Shown: piece by piece, positions 44,966-54,265 of the stretch
Numbering within the stretch: position 1 is the first letter of the stretch
Layout of the letters: each line of letters starts with the position of its first letter
NCBI RefSeq assembly: GCF_900115495.1
Contig: NZ_FOWR01000007.1
Span: 115,480 to 179,479, forward strand
DNA length: 64,000 nucleotides
Direction of reading: 5' to 3'
Source of the DNA: Enterovibrio norvegicus DSM 15893
GTDB taxonomy: Bacteria > Pseudomonadota > Gammaproteobacteria > Enterobacterales > Vibrionaceae
Translations under genes and position numbers: made by a program
Notes under the pieces: generated by a model
The model's database searches: none
Seen by the model: the letters and a program-made list of their open reading frames with translations, nothing else
Told to the model about the DNA's origin: nothing

Positions 44966-46510
44966 TTGAATATGCCCGCGATGCAGTCGATGAAAACCCT
45001 CTTACTTTCATCAGCACTCTTACTTATGGGGTGCGATACACCTCGCGATAGCGTCCCAGTCTCTCAGTTTGACCACTGCGCCAATCAACCCTCGAAAGCA
45101 CGTAAGCCTTTATCCACCTACCTCGCGCCTTATGAAGACATGCTTTCGACAAAAACAGGGGTCTATGTGCTCGAACAGGGCGCAGAAGCCATGATGTCAC
45201 GCGCTTGGCTCACTGAAAGCGCCGAAACCTCCTTGGACATTCAGTACTTCATCTTCTCGGTGGACAATATCGGGCTGATTGCCAGCGATATGCTGGTGCA
45301 AGCTGCGGAGCGGGGCGTAAAAGTGCGCGTGCTGGTTGACGACCTCATGATAGAAGCACGTGGCGACGAGCTGTTAATGCTGGCGGGTCACGAAAACATC
45401 GAGATCAAAATTTACAACCCGAACGTCAACATCGGCAAGAACCTCACGCAAAAGATCAAAGTGCTACTGACCGATTTTCACGGTTTAAACCAACGCATGC
45501 ACAACAAGATTTTTGTGGTGGATAACCAAGTCGCCATCACCGGCGGGCGGAATATTGCCGATGAATATTTCGGGTTTGACCACACCTATAACTTTAGAGA
45601 CCGAGACGTTTTCTTAGCAGGGAAAGAAGTGACGACACTCACCACCTCGTTTGAAGAGTATTGGAAACACCCATTAAGCGTCAGCATTGAAAAACTGTTT
45701 CCTAAAGAACAGGTTCCACTCAACCCAGATTTTTCACGCCTGCACGCCTATGCCTGCAACACAGATAACTTCCACCCTGAAATACGCGCGCAAATAGACC
45801 AAGTACCTGAAACGTTTCGTGAGCTAGAAGCACAAGGGAAATTCAGGTTCATTGACGATGTTGAGTATGTCTACGACGAACCCGGTAAGAATGATAAAAG
45901 TGCGTTTCTCGGCGGCGGCAGCGTCACCAAAACCAAACTCGTTGAACTGGCGGATACTGCCAAAAAGCAGATTCTTATCCAAACCCCGTACCTAGTGACC
46001 ACCACTCAGGACAGGCAATTTCTAAAACAACTGGTCGATCGCGGCATTTCGATAAAAATCCTCACCAACAGCCTCGCCTCGAATGACAATTTAGAGGCAT
46101 TTAGTGGCTACCAAAGAGACAGAAGCGATTTGCTAGCCACAGGCGTTGAAATCTACGAATTTAAGCCTGATGCCAAAGTAAGGCAGAGAGTCATGACAGA
46201 GCACATGTTTAAGCGCCTGCCCTCTCAGCCTATTTTCGGCCTGCATGCGAAAACCATGACAATCGATGACCATACAACGGTGATTGGCACTTACAACCTC
46301 GACCCAAGAAGCGCCAACCTAAATACCGAAAGCATTACCATCATCAAATCTGCAGAGATCACAAAGGACGTGAGCCACGCGATGAACGTAGAGCTAGCGC
46401 CCGAGAATGCCTGGCGAATCACAGAGGATTTCAATCCCGACAGCACGGTGTCGACATCAAAGCAGTTAAAAGTGAAGCTACGCAGGGTTGTGCCTAAAGA
46501 CATCCTTTGA
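44966..46510 (+). CDS. Phospholipase D-family lipoprotein (cardiolipin-synthase-like)
   Basis: A 514-residue protein with a lipoprotein signal peptide (KTLLLSSALLLMGC; lipobox LMGC) and two HKD catalytic motifs: MHNKIFVVDNQVAITGGRN (His179) and LHAKTMTIDDHTTVIGTYN (His427). This is the layout of PLD-type phosphatidyltransferases such as ClsC, but it is tethered to a membrane by lipid. It would cut or transfer phospholipid head groups in the envelope. The start may be TTG 44,966 (GGAATGA upstream), ATG 44,972 or ATG 44,990. The next gene, an acyltransferase fusion, suggests phospholipid remodelling. Confidence 0.9.
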   Translation: MNMPAMQSMKTLLLSSALLLMGCDTPRDSVPVSQFDHCANQPSKARKPLSTYLAPYEDMLSTKTGVYVLEQGAEAMMSRAWLTESAETSLDIQYFIFSVDNIGLIASDMLVQAAERGVKVRVLVDDLMIEARGDELLMLAGHENIEIKIYNPNVNIGKNLTQKIKVLLTDFHGLNQRMHNKIFVVDNQVAITGGRNIADEYFGFDHTYNFRDRDVFLAGKEVTTLTTSFEEYWKHPLSVSIEKLFPKEQVPLNPDFSRLHAYACNTDNFHPEIRAQIDQVPETFRELEAQGKFRFIDDVEYVYDEPGKNDKSAFLGGGSVTKTKLVELADTAKKQILIQTPYLVTTTQDRQFLKQLVDRGISIKILTNSLASNDNLEAFSGYQRDRSDLLATGVEIYEFKPDAKVRQRVMTEHMFKRLPSQPIFGLHAKTMTIDDHTTVIGTYNLDPRSANLNTESITIIKSAEITKDVSHAMNVELAPENAWRITEDFNPDSTVSTSKQLKVKLRRVVPKDIL

Positions 46511-46541
46511 TGCTGAGCCGTTAGTGCGACGTGTATTAACA

Positions 46542-46577
46542 GCAGAACTTTTCGGCACTGATGACGAAAAGTTCTGC
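46542..46577 (+). terminator. Long perfect hairpin between the phospholipase D and LplT-PlsC genes
   Basis: Thirteen-base-pair perfect inverted repeat GCAGAACTTTTCG / CGAAAAGTTCTGC with a 10-base loop, extended by TAACA / TGTTA outside. There is no T-run, so it could be a Rho-independent-like terminator, an RNase-processing site or a protein-binding palindrome. Confidence 0.6.
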
Positions 46578-46687
46578 CCATTGTTACCCTCGGTTCCCTA
46601 TATTGTCACTCTTTCTATGCCGCTGGTTTATCACTGAACATCACGTAAGGTGCTGTCATCTTAGTGATTTGTACCTACGGAGCCAGC

Positions 46688-48544
46688 ATGCTTTTCTCAA
46701 CACGCTTTTTTCCCTACTTCATCACGCAGTGCCTTGGTGCATTGAATGACAACCTCTACAAAAACGTGCTGTTGTTGATGGTGACGTACAGCCAAATCGA
46801 CGCGCTCCCCTTGCCCGTTGATCTCTTCATCAACCTCGCTGCTGGCCTTTTCATTCTTCCTTTCTTTTTGTTCTCAGCACACGCAGGTGCAGTGGCTGAC
46901 AGCATGGATAAAGCCACGCTCATTCGCCGTTTGAAAGGGGTCGAGCTGCTGATCATGCTGTGTGCAGCCATGGCAATCATGACCCAGAGTGTGATGCTCA
47001 TGCTCGCGCTTTTGTTCATGACAGGCACACAGTCCGCTTACTTTGGCCCCGTGAAATACGCACTGTTGCCTCAAGCGTTGAAACCGAGTGAGCTGGTAAA
47101 AGGCAATGCATGGGTCGAGATGGGCACCTTCCTTTCCATTCTTATTGGCACGCTAAGTGCAGGCCTGTTGCTTGCGGTGCCGGGCGGCACTTACCTCGCA
47201 TCGTGTCTTGTCGTTGGGCTGTCAGTCTTGGGCTTTTTGAGTAGTTTGCGCATTCCGTCTATGCCGAGCTTGCAGCCTAAAAAGGTGCGTTTTGAACCCA
47301 TTTCAGGGCTAAAGAAAACCCTCAAGATCGCGAACAAACAACGCGGGATCTGGATGGCTATCCTCGCCATCAGTTGGTTCTGGTTTATGGGTGCAACCTA
47401 CTTAACCCAGTTCCCCAACTTTGCACGCGAACACCTGCATGCCGACAGCACGGTCGTGTCCTTGTTGCTCGCGCTTTTCTCCATTGGCGTCGCCACAGGT
47501 TCGTGGCTGTGTGAAAAGCTCTCTTTTAACCATGTTGAATTGGGCATTCTTCCCTTTGGTATTTTGGGATTAACCCTGTTCACGGGCGATTTGTTGTGGG
47601 CCGTGCCGAGCATCGATTCTTTCCCTGCGCAGTTTTACAACGTACAGGCATTCTTAGCGCAATCCATGCATTACCGCGTGATGATTGACTTGTTCTTTGT
47701 GGGCGTGAGTGGCGGTGTGTTCATTGTGCCTTTGTATGCGTTCATTCAATCACGCTCTGCCGATGGGGAATGCGCGCAATCTATCGCAGCGAACAACATC
47801 ATGAATGCGTTGTTTATGGTGGTCTCGGCGGCAGTGTCGATTTTGGTGCTGAGTGTGCTGGATTTTTCCATTGTCGAGTTGTTTGCCTTAATGGCATTGG
47901 GGAACTTCGTGGTTGCCGTGTATGTGTATCGCCAAGTGCCTGAGTTTACGCAGCGCTTTATTAGCTACGTAATCAGCCATTGCTTATACCGTGTTTCTGT
48001 AAAAGGCCGCCAACACATTCCGACCAAAGGCGCAGCCCTGATCGTTGCCAACCATGTCAGTTATGTGGATGCGTTGATTTTAATGGGTGCGTCTACCCGC
48101 CCCGTTCGATTCGTGATGGACAAATCCATCAGTGAACTGCCGCTACTCAAATACGTGTTTCGCCATGCAGGGGTCATTCCTATCTGCGCAAAACATAAAT
48201 GTGCAAACACCTTTGAGGCAGCGTTCGATCAAATAGATGCCGCGTTAAACAATGACGAATTGGTCTGCATTTTCCCTGAAGGTCGATTAACGTCAGACGG
48301 CGAATTAGGCGAATTCAAAGCAGGTGTTGAGAAGATTCTGGCGCGCACTCCCACCTTGGTCGTCCCTATCGCGCTCAAAGGTTTATGGGGATCCTTCTTC
48401 AGCCACAAAGACGGACACGCCCTCACTACCCGCCCCGCGCGCTTTTGGTCAAAACTCGACGTGAACATCGGTGAATCAATGCATTCAGACAAGGTAGACC
48501 GCCATGTAGCGAAAGCGCAGGTGCAGGGGCTATTGCTGAATTAA
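46688..48544 (+). CDS. LplT-type MFS transporter fused to PlsC acyltransferase
   Basis: A 618-residue protein. Residues about 1-410 are a major-facilitator domain of the lysophospholipid flippase (LplT) type (LFSTRFFPYFITQCLGALND, then NLYKN). Residues about 430-615 are a PlsC/1-acyl-glycerophosphate acyltransferase with NHVSYVD (His456) and FPEGRLTSDGEL. Larger relatives add an acyl-ACP ligase (Aas) domain, which is missing here. It would import lysophospholipid and reacylate it. The ATG at 46,688 has GGAG upstream, and the start MLFSTRFFPYF matches the family. It sits downstream of a phospholipase D gene, so both may act in phospholipid turnover. Confidence 0.9.
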   Translation: MLFSTRFFPYFITQCLGALNDNLYKNVLLLMVTYSQIDALPLPVDLFINLAAGLFILPFFLFSAHAGAVADSMDKATLIRRLKGVELLIMLCAAMAIMTQSVMLMLALLFMTGTQSAYFGPVKYALLPQALKPSELVKGNAWVEMGTFLSILIGTLSAGLLLAVPGGTYLASCLVVGLSVLGFLSSLRIPSMPSLQPKKVRFEPISGLKKTLKIANKQRGIWMAILAISWFWFMGATYLTQFPNFAREHLHADSTVVSLLLALFSIGVATGSWLCEKLSFNHVELGILPFGILGLTLFTGDLLWAVPSIDSFPAQFYNVQAFLAQSMHYRVMIDLFFVGVSGGVFIVPLYAFIQSRSADGECAQSIAANNIMNALFMVVSAAVSILVLSVLDFSIVELFALMALGNFVVAVYVYRQVPEFTQRFISYVISHCLYRVSVKGRQHIPTKGAALIVANHVSYVDALILMGASTRPVRFVMDKSISELPLLKYVFRHAGVIPICAKHKCANTFEAAFDQIDAALNNDELVCIFPEGRLTSDGELGEFKAGVEKILARTPTLVVPIALKGLWGSFFSHKDGHALTTRPARFWSKLDVNIGESMHSDKVDRHVAKAQVQGLLLN

Positions 48545-48561
48545 TGGGTGCTAGATACGAC

Positions 48562-48602
48562 AAAGGCCGTCAGCTCTTTTGTAAAAGCGTTGGCGGCCTT
48601 TT
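48562..48602 (+). terminator. Terminator after the LplT-PlsC gene
   Basis: Stem AAAGGCCGTCAGC / GTTGGCGGCCTTT (with wobbles) around a 14-base loop, ending in TTTT. It lies 18 bases past the stop codon. Confidence 0.75.
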
Positions 48603-48731
48603 GGGTTTGGTGTTTGTATGGAGCTATTGTGGTTCTCGAACAGAATCAGCCCCGAATTTCTTAGAACAACGGGTATGAGCCGCTTTTGATTTTTATCCTC
48701 CCCACTTTTCAAGGGGGGAGTAAGAGGGGGG

Positions 48732-50028
48732 TGTACAAACCGGGTACATCCTTTACGTTTCTGACCGGGCACATCGTTTACACATGTCATGCTTTCAGGT
48801 GGGATGATGTTACCTATGCCTTGGAAAGAGACGTGTAAAGCTGACAAGAAAGTATCACTGGTCGGAGATTGGCTCTCTGGTAATTACACAAAAACAATGC
48901 TGTCTCGTCGGTATGGCGTGAGTCGACCTACGGTCGATAAGTGGCTGAATAGATACATTGATTTAGGTGTTGATGGATTGGTTGAGCGTTCAAGAAGACC
49001 GCTTACGTGCTCACATCAAACAGACCCCAAAGTGATAGAAGCGATACTGAATGTAAAGCAAGAACATGTTCACTGGGGACCTAAAAAGATCAATGACAGA
49101 CTCGCGTCGCTATACCCGGAACAGCGATGGCCAGCAGACAGCACAACAGGCGCAATCCTCAAAAATGCAGGTTTAGTGAAGCCAAGAAAACACAAACCGA
49201 GAGTAAGCCCCTACCCACACCCATTGACATCATCAACGTATTCTTGCGACGTGTGGAATATCGATTTTAAGGGTGATAAAGCCTTGGGAAACGGTAAGCG
49301 TTGTTATCCATTAACGGTAACTGACGACTTTAGCCGATACCTACTGGCGTGTGAAGGACTAGAGAGTACGGCGCTAGCGTCGACTCAAGTCGTGCTCGAA
49401 AAGCTATTTGAAGAGCATGGTTTACCCAATGTGATTAAAAGCGACAATGGTACGCCCTTTGCGTCGCGGTCAATTGGAGGTCTATCAAGGTTATCTATCT
49501 GGTTGATAAAACTGGGTATCGTACCTGAGCGGATAGATAAAGGGTGCCCGACTCAAAATGCCCGCCATGAGAGGATGCACAGAGTACTCAAAGCCGAAAC
49601 GATGTCGCCAATGAGTCACAGTTTTAAGGCGCAGCAAAAACGCTTTGATGAGTTCCGCTTTAATTACAATGAATTACGCTCGCACGAGGGCTTGAATAGG
49701 AAAACGCCGAAGTCGGTATATCGTCAATCACCAGTGAGATATAGCGATAGAGAGTTAAGGATTTTCTACGCCGATGACACTGAAATCCGCAGTGTTAAGC
49801 ATTCAGGCGAGATAAAATGGAAAGGGAAATATGTGTATGTAGGGCAACTATTGGCGTGCGAGAAAATAGCGTTAAAACGTTGTGGAGAAAAGCGTTGGGA
49901 ACTGTATTTTGGCTTCTTTCTGTTGGGCTATTTGAACGAAGACAAAATGGTTGTTGAACGGATAAAAGCGAGAACATGATGTAAACCATGTCCCCGGTTT
50001 AAAATGTAAAGGATGTGCGCTTTGTATA
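48732..50028 (+). mobile_element. IS481-family insertion sequence
   Basis: An element of about 1.3 kb. The left end TGTACAAACCGGGTACATCC and right end (reverse complement TATACAAAGCGCACATCC) are imperfect inverted repeats. Each end carries two spaced copies of a CCGGGNACATCNTTTAC-like motif, probably transposase-binding sites. It is flanked by G-runs on both sides (six and four G), so any target duplication lies within the G-tract. The single gene inside is a DDE transposase that looks intact. Confidence 0.85.
48816..49979 (+). CDS. IS481-family transposase
   Basis: A 387-residue transposase. The start MPWKETCKADKK at 48,816 matches the usual IS481 beginning; other in-frame ATGs lie at 48,789-48,807. 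Residues about 10-60 are a helix-turn-helix (YTKTMLSRRYGVSRPTVDKW). An integrase core follows, with the DDE triad in WNIDFKG, IKSDNGTPF and NARHERMHR. The frame is uninterrupted and reaches close to the right inverted repeat, so the element may still be mobile. Confidence 0.92.
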   Translation: MPWKETCKADKKVSLVGDWLSGNYTKTMLSRRYGVSRPTVDKWLNRYIDLGVDGLVERSRRPLTCSHQTDPKVIEAILNVKQEHVHWGPKKINDRLASLYPEQRWPADSTTGAILKNAGLVKPRKHKPRVSPYPHPLTSSTYSCDVWNIDFKGDKALGNGKRCYPLTVTDDFSRYLLACEGLESTALASTQVVLEKLFEEHGLPNVIKSDNGTPFASRSIGGLSRLSIWLIKLGIVPERIDKGCPTQNARHERMHRVLKAETMSPMSHSFKAQQKRFDEFRFNYNELRSHEGLNRKTPKSVYRQSPVRYSDRELRIFYADDTEIRSVKHSGEIKWKGKYVYVGQLLACEKIALKRCGEKRWELYFGFFLLGYLNEDKMVVERIKART

Positions 50029-50166
50029 GGGGTTATTGCTACGGAGAGCTGGATCAGAAAGCCAGTGCTGAATGGTTTTTGGGCAATTTCGTGTTAGGAC
50101 TTTTGCACTAATGAAAGCACTTCACATTACCAAAAGTATGGAAAAGCTCTAAACCTGTGGCCAGTT

Positions 50167-51024
50167 TTACTTGACCAATACATATCGATTCCTGATCGTC
50201 CGAATAGTATCACCAAGGATGAGCTTATCTTCAGGAAAATCTAAAACTACATTGATAATTTCTGCCATAGCTTGATTGCTGAATCTAAATTCGATGGGCA
50301 GCTGATTTTGTTCATCAAATTGGGCGTCAAACGCAAGAACAAAATCTTTATGGTCTGACGCTCTTCCATCCAGTACCGCATCTGGGATTTCAACATGTTG
50401 CGGTATTGGTTGAAGCTCTTCAAACTCACCAATAGCTTCTACGACATCAGCCCGTGAAGGCCAGTACTTAAGATCATATTGGTACGCCAGACTTTCAAGC
50501 TCTTTTTTAACGTAAGCTCCGAAAAGATAGTTATGCTCTCCGCCTTGAACCAACGAATCGACTGCTGTTTGACAATCATGCCGACGAAAACCAGATAACT
50601 CATACAATTCACTCTGGCGTCTTAACATACAGGCCAGGCGACATGAAAGATCCGAGATATCTTCATGTAATTTGAGTAGTTCACGCCTATTGGCTCTAGC
50701 TTGGATAAACTCTTCCTTCGCAAAATCCTCGCTCATCCAGATATGTTCCAATGTCAACCAAACAGCTTCAGCATTTGGCCTTTCTGATTCATAAAGGATT
50801 GCTAGTTTGTCAGAGTAGCCAAACCGATTGATTAGCTCGTTGAACACCCTTTCAAGATTTGATGCCTGATCAATCATCCGCTGCATGAGTGGCCAGCGAC
50901 TCATCCAAATTTTTTTCTCTCGGTTATCTTCAAGTTCCCTTTTTATAAAGGCTACGCAAAAGTCAGTTGGTGAGTTTGTAGGTAATTTCGTCACGATAAG
51001 CACCTTTAGTTTCTTTATTTTCAT
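50167..51024 (-). CDS. Hypothetical protein (285 residues) beside the ABC-3C system
   Basis: A soluble, largely helical protein starting MKIKKLKVLIVTKLP, with a conserved-looking WMSRWPLMQRMIDQASNLE segment and a mixed C-terminal region ending IRTIRNRYVLVK. I do not recognise the family and see no catalytic motif. It lies between the insertion sequence and the ABC-3C operon on the same strand, but a hairpin at 51,131-51,155 separates it from that operon. It may be an accessory or unrelated cargo gene. Its AT content is similar to the ABC-3C genes and higher than that of the surrounding core genes. Confidence 0.6.
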   Translation of the reverse strand: MKIKKLKVLIVTKLPTNSPTDFCVAFIKRELEDNREKKIWMSRWPLMQRMIDQASNLERVFNELINRFGYSDKLAILYESERPNAEAVWLTLEHIWMSEDFAKEEFIQARANRRELLKLHEDISDLSCRLACMLRRQSELYELSGFRRHDCQTAVDSLVQGGEHNYLFGAYVKKELESLAYQYDLKYWPSRADVVEAIGEFEELQPIPQHVEIPDAVLDGRASDHKDFVLAFDAQFDEQNQLPIEFRFSNQAMAEIINVVLDFPEDKLILGDTIRTIRNRYVLVK

Positions 51025-51130
51025 ACTAAGATATCGCTTAGTAAAACGAGTTACCGTGTCTCTATATTTTTATTTATTGGCCTTCAGACACGCACACCGT
51101 CTATCATTGAATTGGACACAATTTCTTGTT

Positions 51131-51155
51131 AGAGCCAAAACCTAGTTTTGGCTCT
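51131..51155. terminator. Hairpin terminator between the ABC-3C operon and the 285-residue gene
   Basis: Ten-base-pair perfect stem AGAGCCAAAA / TTTTGGCTCT with a CCTAG loop, followed on the plus side by TTAATTTTTT. It lies 67 bases beyond the ATPase stop codon. Confidence 0.75.
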
Positions 51156-51222
51156 TCAGATTAATTTTTTGAACAAATATGAGTCTGTCCATCGTCATTG
51201 AGGAAGAGATAGTCCGTTATTT

Positions 51223-53583
51223 CTATTGCGTATTGAAAACTAAGCGTGCCTGTTCCATAAAGTTAATCCGGCCAACTGGCATTCCAAATTTTTTGTACTT
51301 ATAACGGAAGTAAGCGGACATGCGATCTTCATGCGTTGAGATAATAATCTGACGATTTGAAAACTCAGTACGCAGCAATTCAATGAAGCCTGCCACATTA
51401 ATTTCGTCTAATGTCTGTACCGGGTCATCGATCAGCAATAAACTGTGTTTCGCATACCGTTGATTAAGTGCTAAGGTAAAAGACAGAACCAAAGCGGAAA
51501 GTTGGCCAGAGCTCATGGAAAACACGACATCATGGTCTCGCCCTGGCGTTTCATGGAAAGCAATCGAGTTACCATTGTTCTCAATGAAGATCCCTAACCC
51601 TTGTTGATAACTTTGCATTAGTCTGCCTGAATAAATATGAAACAAGATTTCGATCTCTTTCACAATGGATTCTAGATAGCGTTTTTTTTCGTTTTCGTAT
51701 ATTTCCTTGAGCTTTTTCAGGTGCCCTCTGACCTTACTGGCATTTTTCACCTGTTGGTCAGCGTCCCTAAACTCCTGCTCACAAGTGGTTGCATATATTG
51801 AAGACGCAAGAGACTGTTGCTGTCGCATGTAGCTAGTTTTCATCTCGACCAGCCCAAGAGTTACTTGCTTTACCGCCGACGAATCGTTGTTAAATACTCC
51901 CCTATATAAGCTGTCAAAGTCGTTATAAAGACCGCTGTCGTCTACTGGTTTAAACTTAGAGCGTACTCGCTTATCCAACTCAGACAATTGTAATTGAGCA
52001 TTCTGATCAAAGCTCTCAACTAGCAAATCCTGAAATTCAATTCCAGCTCCTTCCAACTGCTGGCTGTAATTCTGCAACCAATGAATTTGCTCTTGACTCA
52101 GTGCAACAAGTTTACGTTTGAAGGCAACCTTATCTTGCTGTTGTTGCAAATAAATACCTAGTGCTTGTTCAATTGGTAACTGGTATGTCTGCTTAAATTC
52201 AGCTAACTGCCCAGTCAATTGACTGTTTTGCTGCTCAGCCAATAGCTGTAGCGTTTCTCCCTGCTGCTCGATCCCTTTAAGCAGTGCTTCAACCGAGTCC
52301 CAGCTATGACCACATATAGGGCAAGCTTCTGTGGGTTCTCCGTGTAACTGGTACTGTTTAAAGGCTTTCACCAACTGCGCACGCATCGACACCAGACCAG
52401 CCAGACTCTCATCCAGTTTGTCAATCGAGGTAATGTGCTGTTTTAGTAGTACGACCTGACGGCCGAACTCGCTCGGTGTAACATTTTCTGGGAGTAGATC
52501 CGTCAGAACAGGAGGAAGAGTAAGCTGATCATGTTTGATAGCCTTCACAATATCTTTCAACGCATCAGTTATCCGTATAGCTGCGTCATATCGCTGTAAT
52601 TCTAGCTCCCACATCTGCTTATGAGGGATACGATGGACAAACATAAGCATCCGCTGCTGTAACTCTTTCTGCGGCAGGAGATTTCTTTCAAGCTCTTGAT
52701 TGAAAATATAATTTTCGTAGTTTTCAAAATTCTTAATAAATCTCGCTATACGGAATAACTCGCCATCCGTTGATAGCCATTGCTCAAACTGTTGAACTTC
52801 ACACTCTAAATCTTCCCGATCCCATGGCTGATCGGTAACATTGATTAATCGTTTATAATTAACAGGCTCGCCATCAGGTAACAGTTGCTGTTTAGCCGTT
52901 TCCCATTTGGCTTGTAGTGCTTTAACCTCCTGCTTTTTTTGCGTGCCACACAATTTACCGATTTTGCCAAATGAAAGGTTGATATTATTGATTTTCTCTT
53001 GGATATCCCCTATTTCAAACAGGTGAGCGATCTGTAGCTGCCGATCTTTCTCTTTCTGTTTCAGTAACCGAGTATTTTCTTCCTGCTCCACATAATGAAA
53101 CAATTCAAAGTCTCGCTTATACTCCGCCCCTTGTAACTCAGAAAGATACCCCTCCTCATCGGAAACCGGTACATTACGCTCAGCTTCCAGAGCCGTTAAT
53201 TCATATAACGGTAACTTTAATTCCTTCAGTCCCTTATGCTTATCCAATTCAGTCTTACAAGCCGCCCGTTCAAAGAACTTGGTTTGTTCGTTTATTACCA
53301 CTTCGGCACGTATGGACAACCAAGATCCCACTTTTGCTTTATTAAATAGCCATGGGCATCCTAGCTTCTGGCTGCGCCCATCCACCGTAAGATCTTCTAG
53401 CTCGACGTAACGGCGAATAGTTCCAGTAAATAGCAACTCTAAAGCATCAAAAAACGATGACTTGCCAAAGCCATTGGGACCATCGAGAACAATAAGACGA
53501 TCGTTGTCAATGACTATTTCACGATGTTCAAAAAGTTTGAAGTTCTGAATTATCAGACGTTTAACAGTCAAGTTCATAGCCAT
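51223..53583 (-). CDS. SMC/Rad50-like ATPase of an ABC-three-component (ABC-3C) system
   Basis: A 786-residue ABC-type ATPase. The Walker A motif is GPNGFGKSS (Lys41) in the first 45 residues. A long coiled-coil middle (about 180-660) carries a zinc-hook-like CPIC (Cys421, Cys424). The signature-like SMSSGQLSALVLSFTLAL is followed by Walker B LLLIDDP (Asp719, Asp720). This is the head-coil-hook layout of Rad50/RecN-like proteins. Its start overlaps the end of the upstream middle-component gene by 23 bases, so translation is coupled. In ABC-3C systems the ATPase is thought to sense foreign nucleic acid and license the effector. Confidence 0.9.
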   Translation of the reverse strand: MAMNLTVKRLIIQNFKLFEHREIVIDNDRLIVLDGPNGFGKSSFFDALELLFTGTIRRYVELEDLTVDGRSQKLGCPWLFNKAKVGSWLSIRAEVVINEQTKFFERAACKTELDKHKGLKELKLPLYELTALEAERNVPVSDEEGYLSELQGAEYKRDFELFHYVEQEENTRLLKQKEKDRQLQIAHLFEIGDIQEKINNINLSFGKIGKLCGTQKKQEVKALQAKWETAKQQLLPDGEPVNYKRLINVTDQPWDREDLECEVQQFEQWLSTDGELFRIARFIKNFENYENYIFNQELERNLLPQKELQQRMLMFVHRIPHKQMWELELQRYDAAIRITDALKDIVKAIKHDQLTLPPVLTDLLPENVTPSEFGRQVVLLKQHITSIDKLDESLAGLVSMRAQLVKAFKQYQLHGEPTEACPICGHSWDSVEALLKGIEQQGETLQLLAEQQNSQLTGQLAEFKQTYQLPIEQALGIYLQQQQDKVAFKRKLVALSQEQIHWLQNYSQQLEGAGIEFQDLLVESFDQNAQLQLSELDKRVRSKFKPVDDSGLYNDFDSLYRGVFNNDSSAVKQVTLGLVEMKTSYMRQQQSLASSIYATTCEQEFRDADQQVKNASKVRGHLKKLKEIYENEKKRYLESIVKEIEILFHIYSGRLMQSYQQGLGIFIENNGNSIAFHETPGRDHDVVFSMSSGQLSALVLSFTLALNQRYAKHSLLLIDDPVQTLDEINVAGFIELLRTEFSNRQIIISTHEDRMSAYFRYKYKKFGMPVGRINFMEQARLVFNTQ

Positions 53584-54265
53584 CCCTGCCTAATTCTGCA
53601 GTCATAAGTGCCAGTAAATTTTCTGGGGCTATTTCATGTAAGGTATTTCGTTCAGTAATAGCCGAGAGAGCCAATTCAGTCGCTCTCAAAATCTCAGCAT
53701 TGGGCGATTTCAAGACTTTTCCCTGAATATTCTGTTCAAGGTTGGTTAGATCCGCTTTACTTGAGCCTTGAATCGTAAGAGCTGATACCTTTATCGCCAA
53801 CCTGTACAGCAAACTTTGCCAGCCTCCCTGATTGTACTGTGCTTTGTATGCGGTAAATGTCTGAGTATCAGTCAGAACATTGCGAAACACTGACTCCAGC
53901 CCATTCTGTTCAACTATCAGTAGTAAAGCTTCCAGTTCATCAAACGTATAAGGCAAAACATGCTTTTTAAAAAAGTAACTATCCTCTTCTGCGTGATGCA
54001 CCATTTTGCTGGTTTTCTCATTCAAACTTTCGGTTTGCCATGCAATCAACAAGTTAATATTTTTCTCAAGTGCAGGGTCTACCGTCGCTTTCTTGCATTC
54101 GCTCAACCAATTTCCCTGAAGCTCAGGAGAAAGCTCAGGCTCACCATGAATCACCAGCCAGTAACCCGTTTTATCCGGCTCGCTATATTCATACAACTCC
54201 AATTCAGGCAAATCTTTTCGCTCCATCCCCTGCAATTCGAACAACTTTTCAATTAACTTCTGCAT
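53561..54265 (-). CDS. Middle component of the ABC-three-component system
   Basis: A 234-residue mostly helical protein (MQKLIEKLFELQGMERKDLP) with a strand pair early on (YWLVIHGE) and a C-terminal helical part (ALMTAELGRDGYELDC). There is no enzymatic motif. Its length, its position between a nuclease-type effector gene and an ABC ATPase gene, and the overlaps at both ends (17 and 23 bases) fit the small middle components that define ABC-3C systems. The exact subclass (MC1 to MC8) cannot be told by eye. Confidence 0.75.
   Translation of the reverse strand: MQKLIEKLFELQGMERKDLPELELYEYSEPDKTGYWLVIHGEPELSPELQGNWLSECKKATVDPALEKNINLLIAWQTESLNEKTSKMVHHAEEDSYFFKKHVLPYTFDELEALLLIVEQNGLESVFRNVLTDTQTFTAYKAQYNQGGWQSLLYRLAIKVSALTIQGSSKADLTNLEQNIQGKVLKSPNAEILRATELALSAITERNTLHEIAPENLLALMTAELGRDGYELDC

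Larger units (their letters stand above)
48677..50048. repeat. Hairpin repeat interrupted by the IS481 element
   Basis: The left part 48,677-48,731 (GAGCCGCTTTTGATTTTTAT, CCTCCCCACTTTTCAAG and a G-tract) and the right part 50,029-50,048 (GGGGTTATTGCTACGGAGAG) together match the intact copy at 56,131-56,203 read on the opposite strand. The insertion sequence occupies the G-tract in between, so this copy has been split. The repeat itself carries an inner CTCCCCACTT-type hairpin. Confidence 0.85.

Noticed and set aside
46542..46577. Small RNA gene at the 13-bp hairpin
   Set aside because: No separate promoter is visible; a terminator or processing hairpin is simpler.
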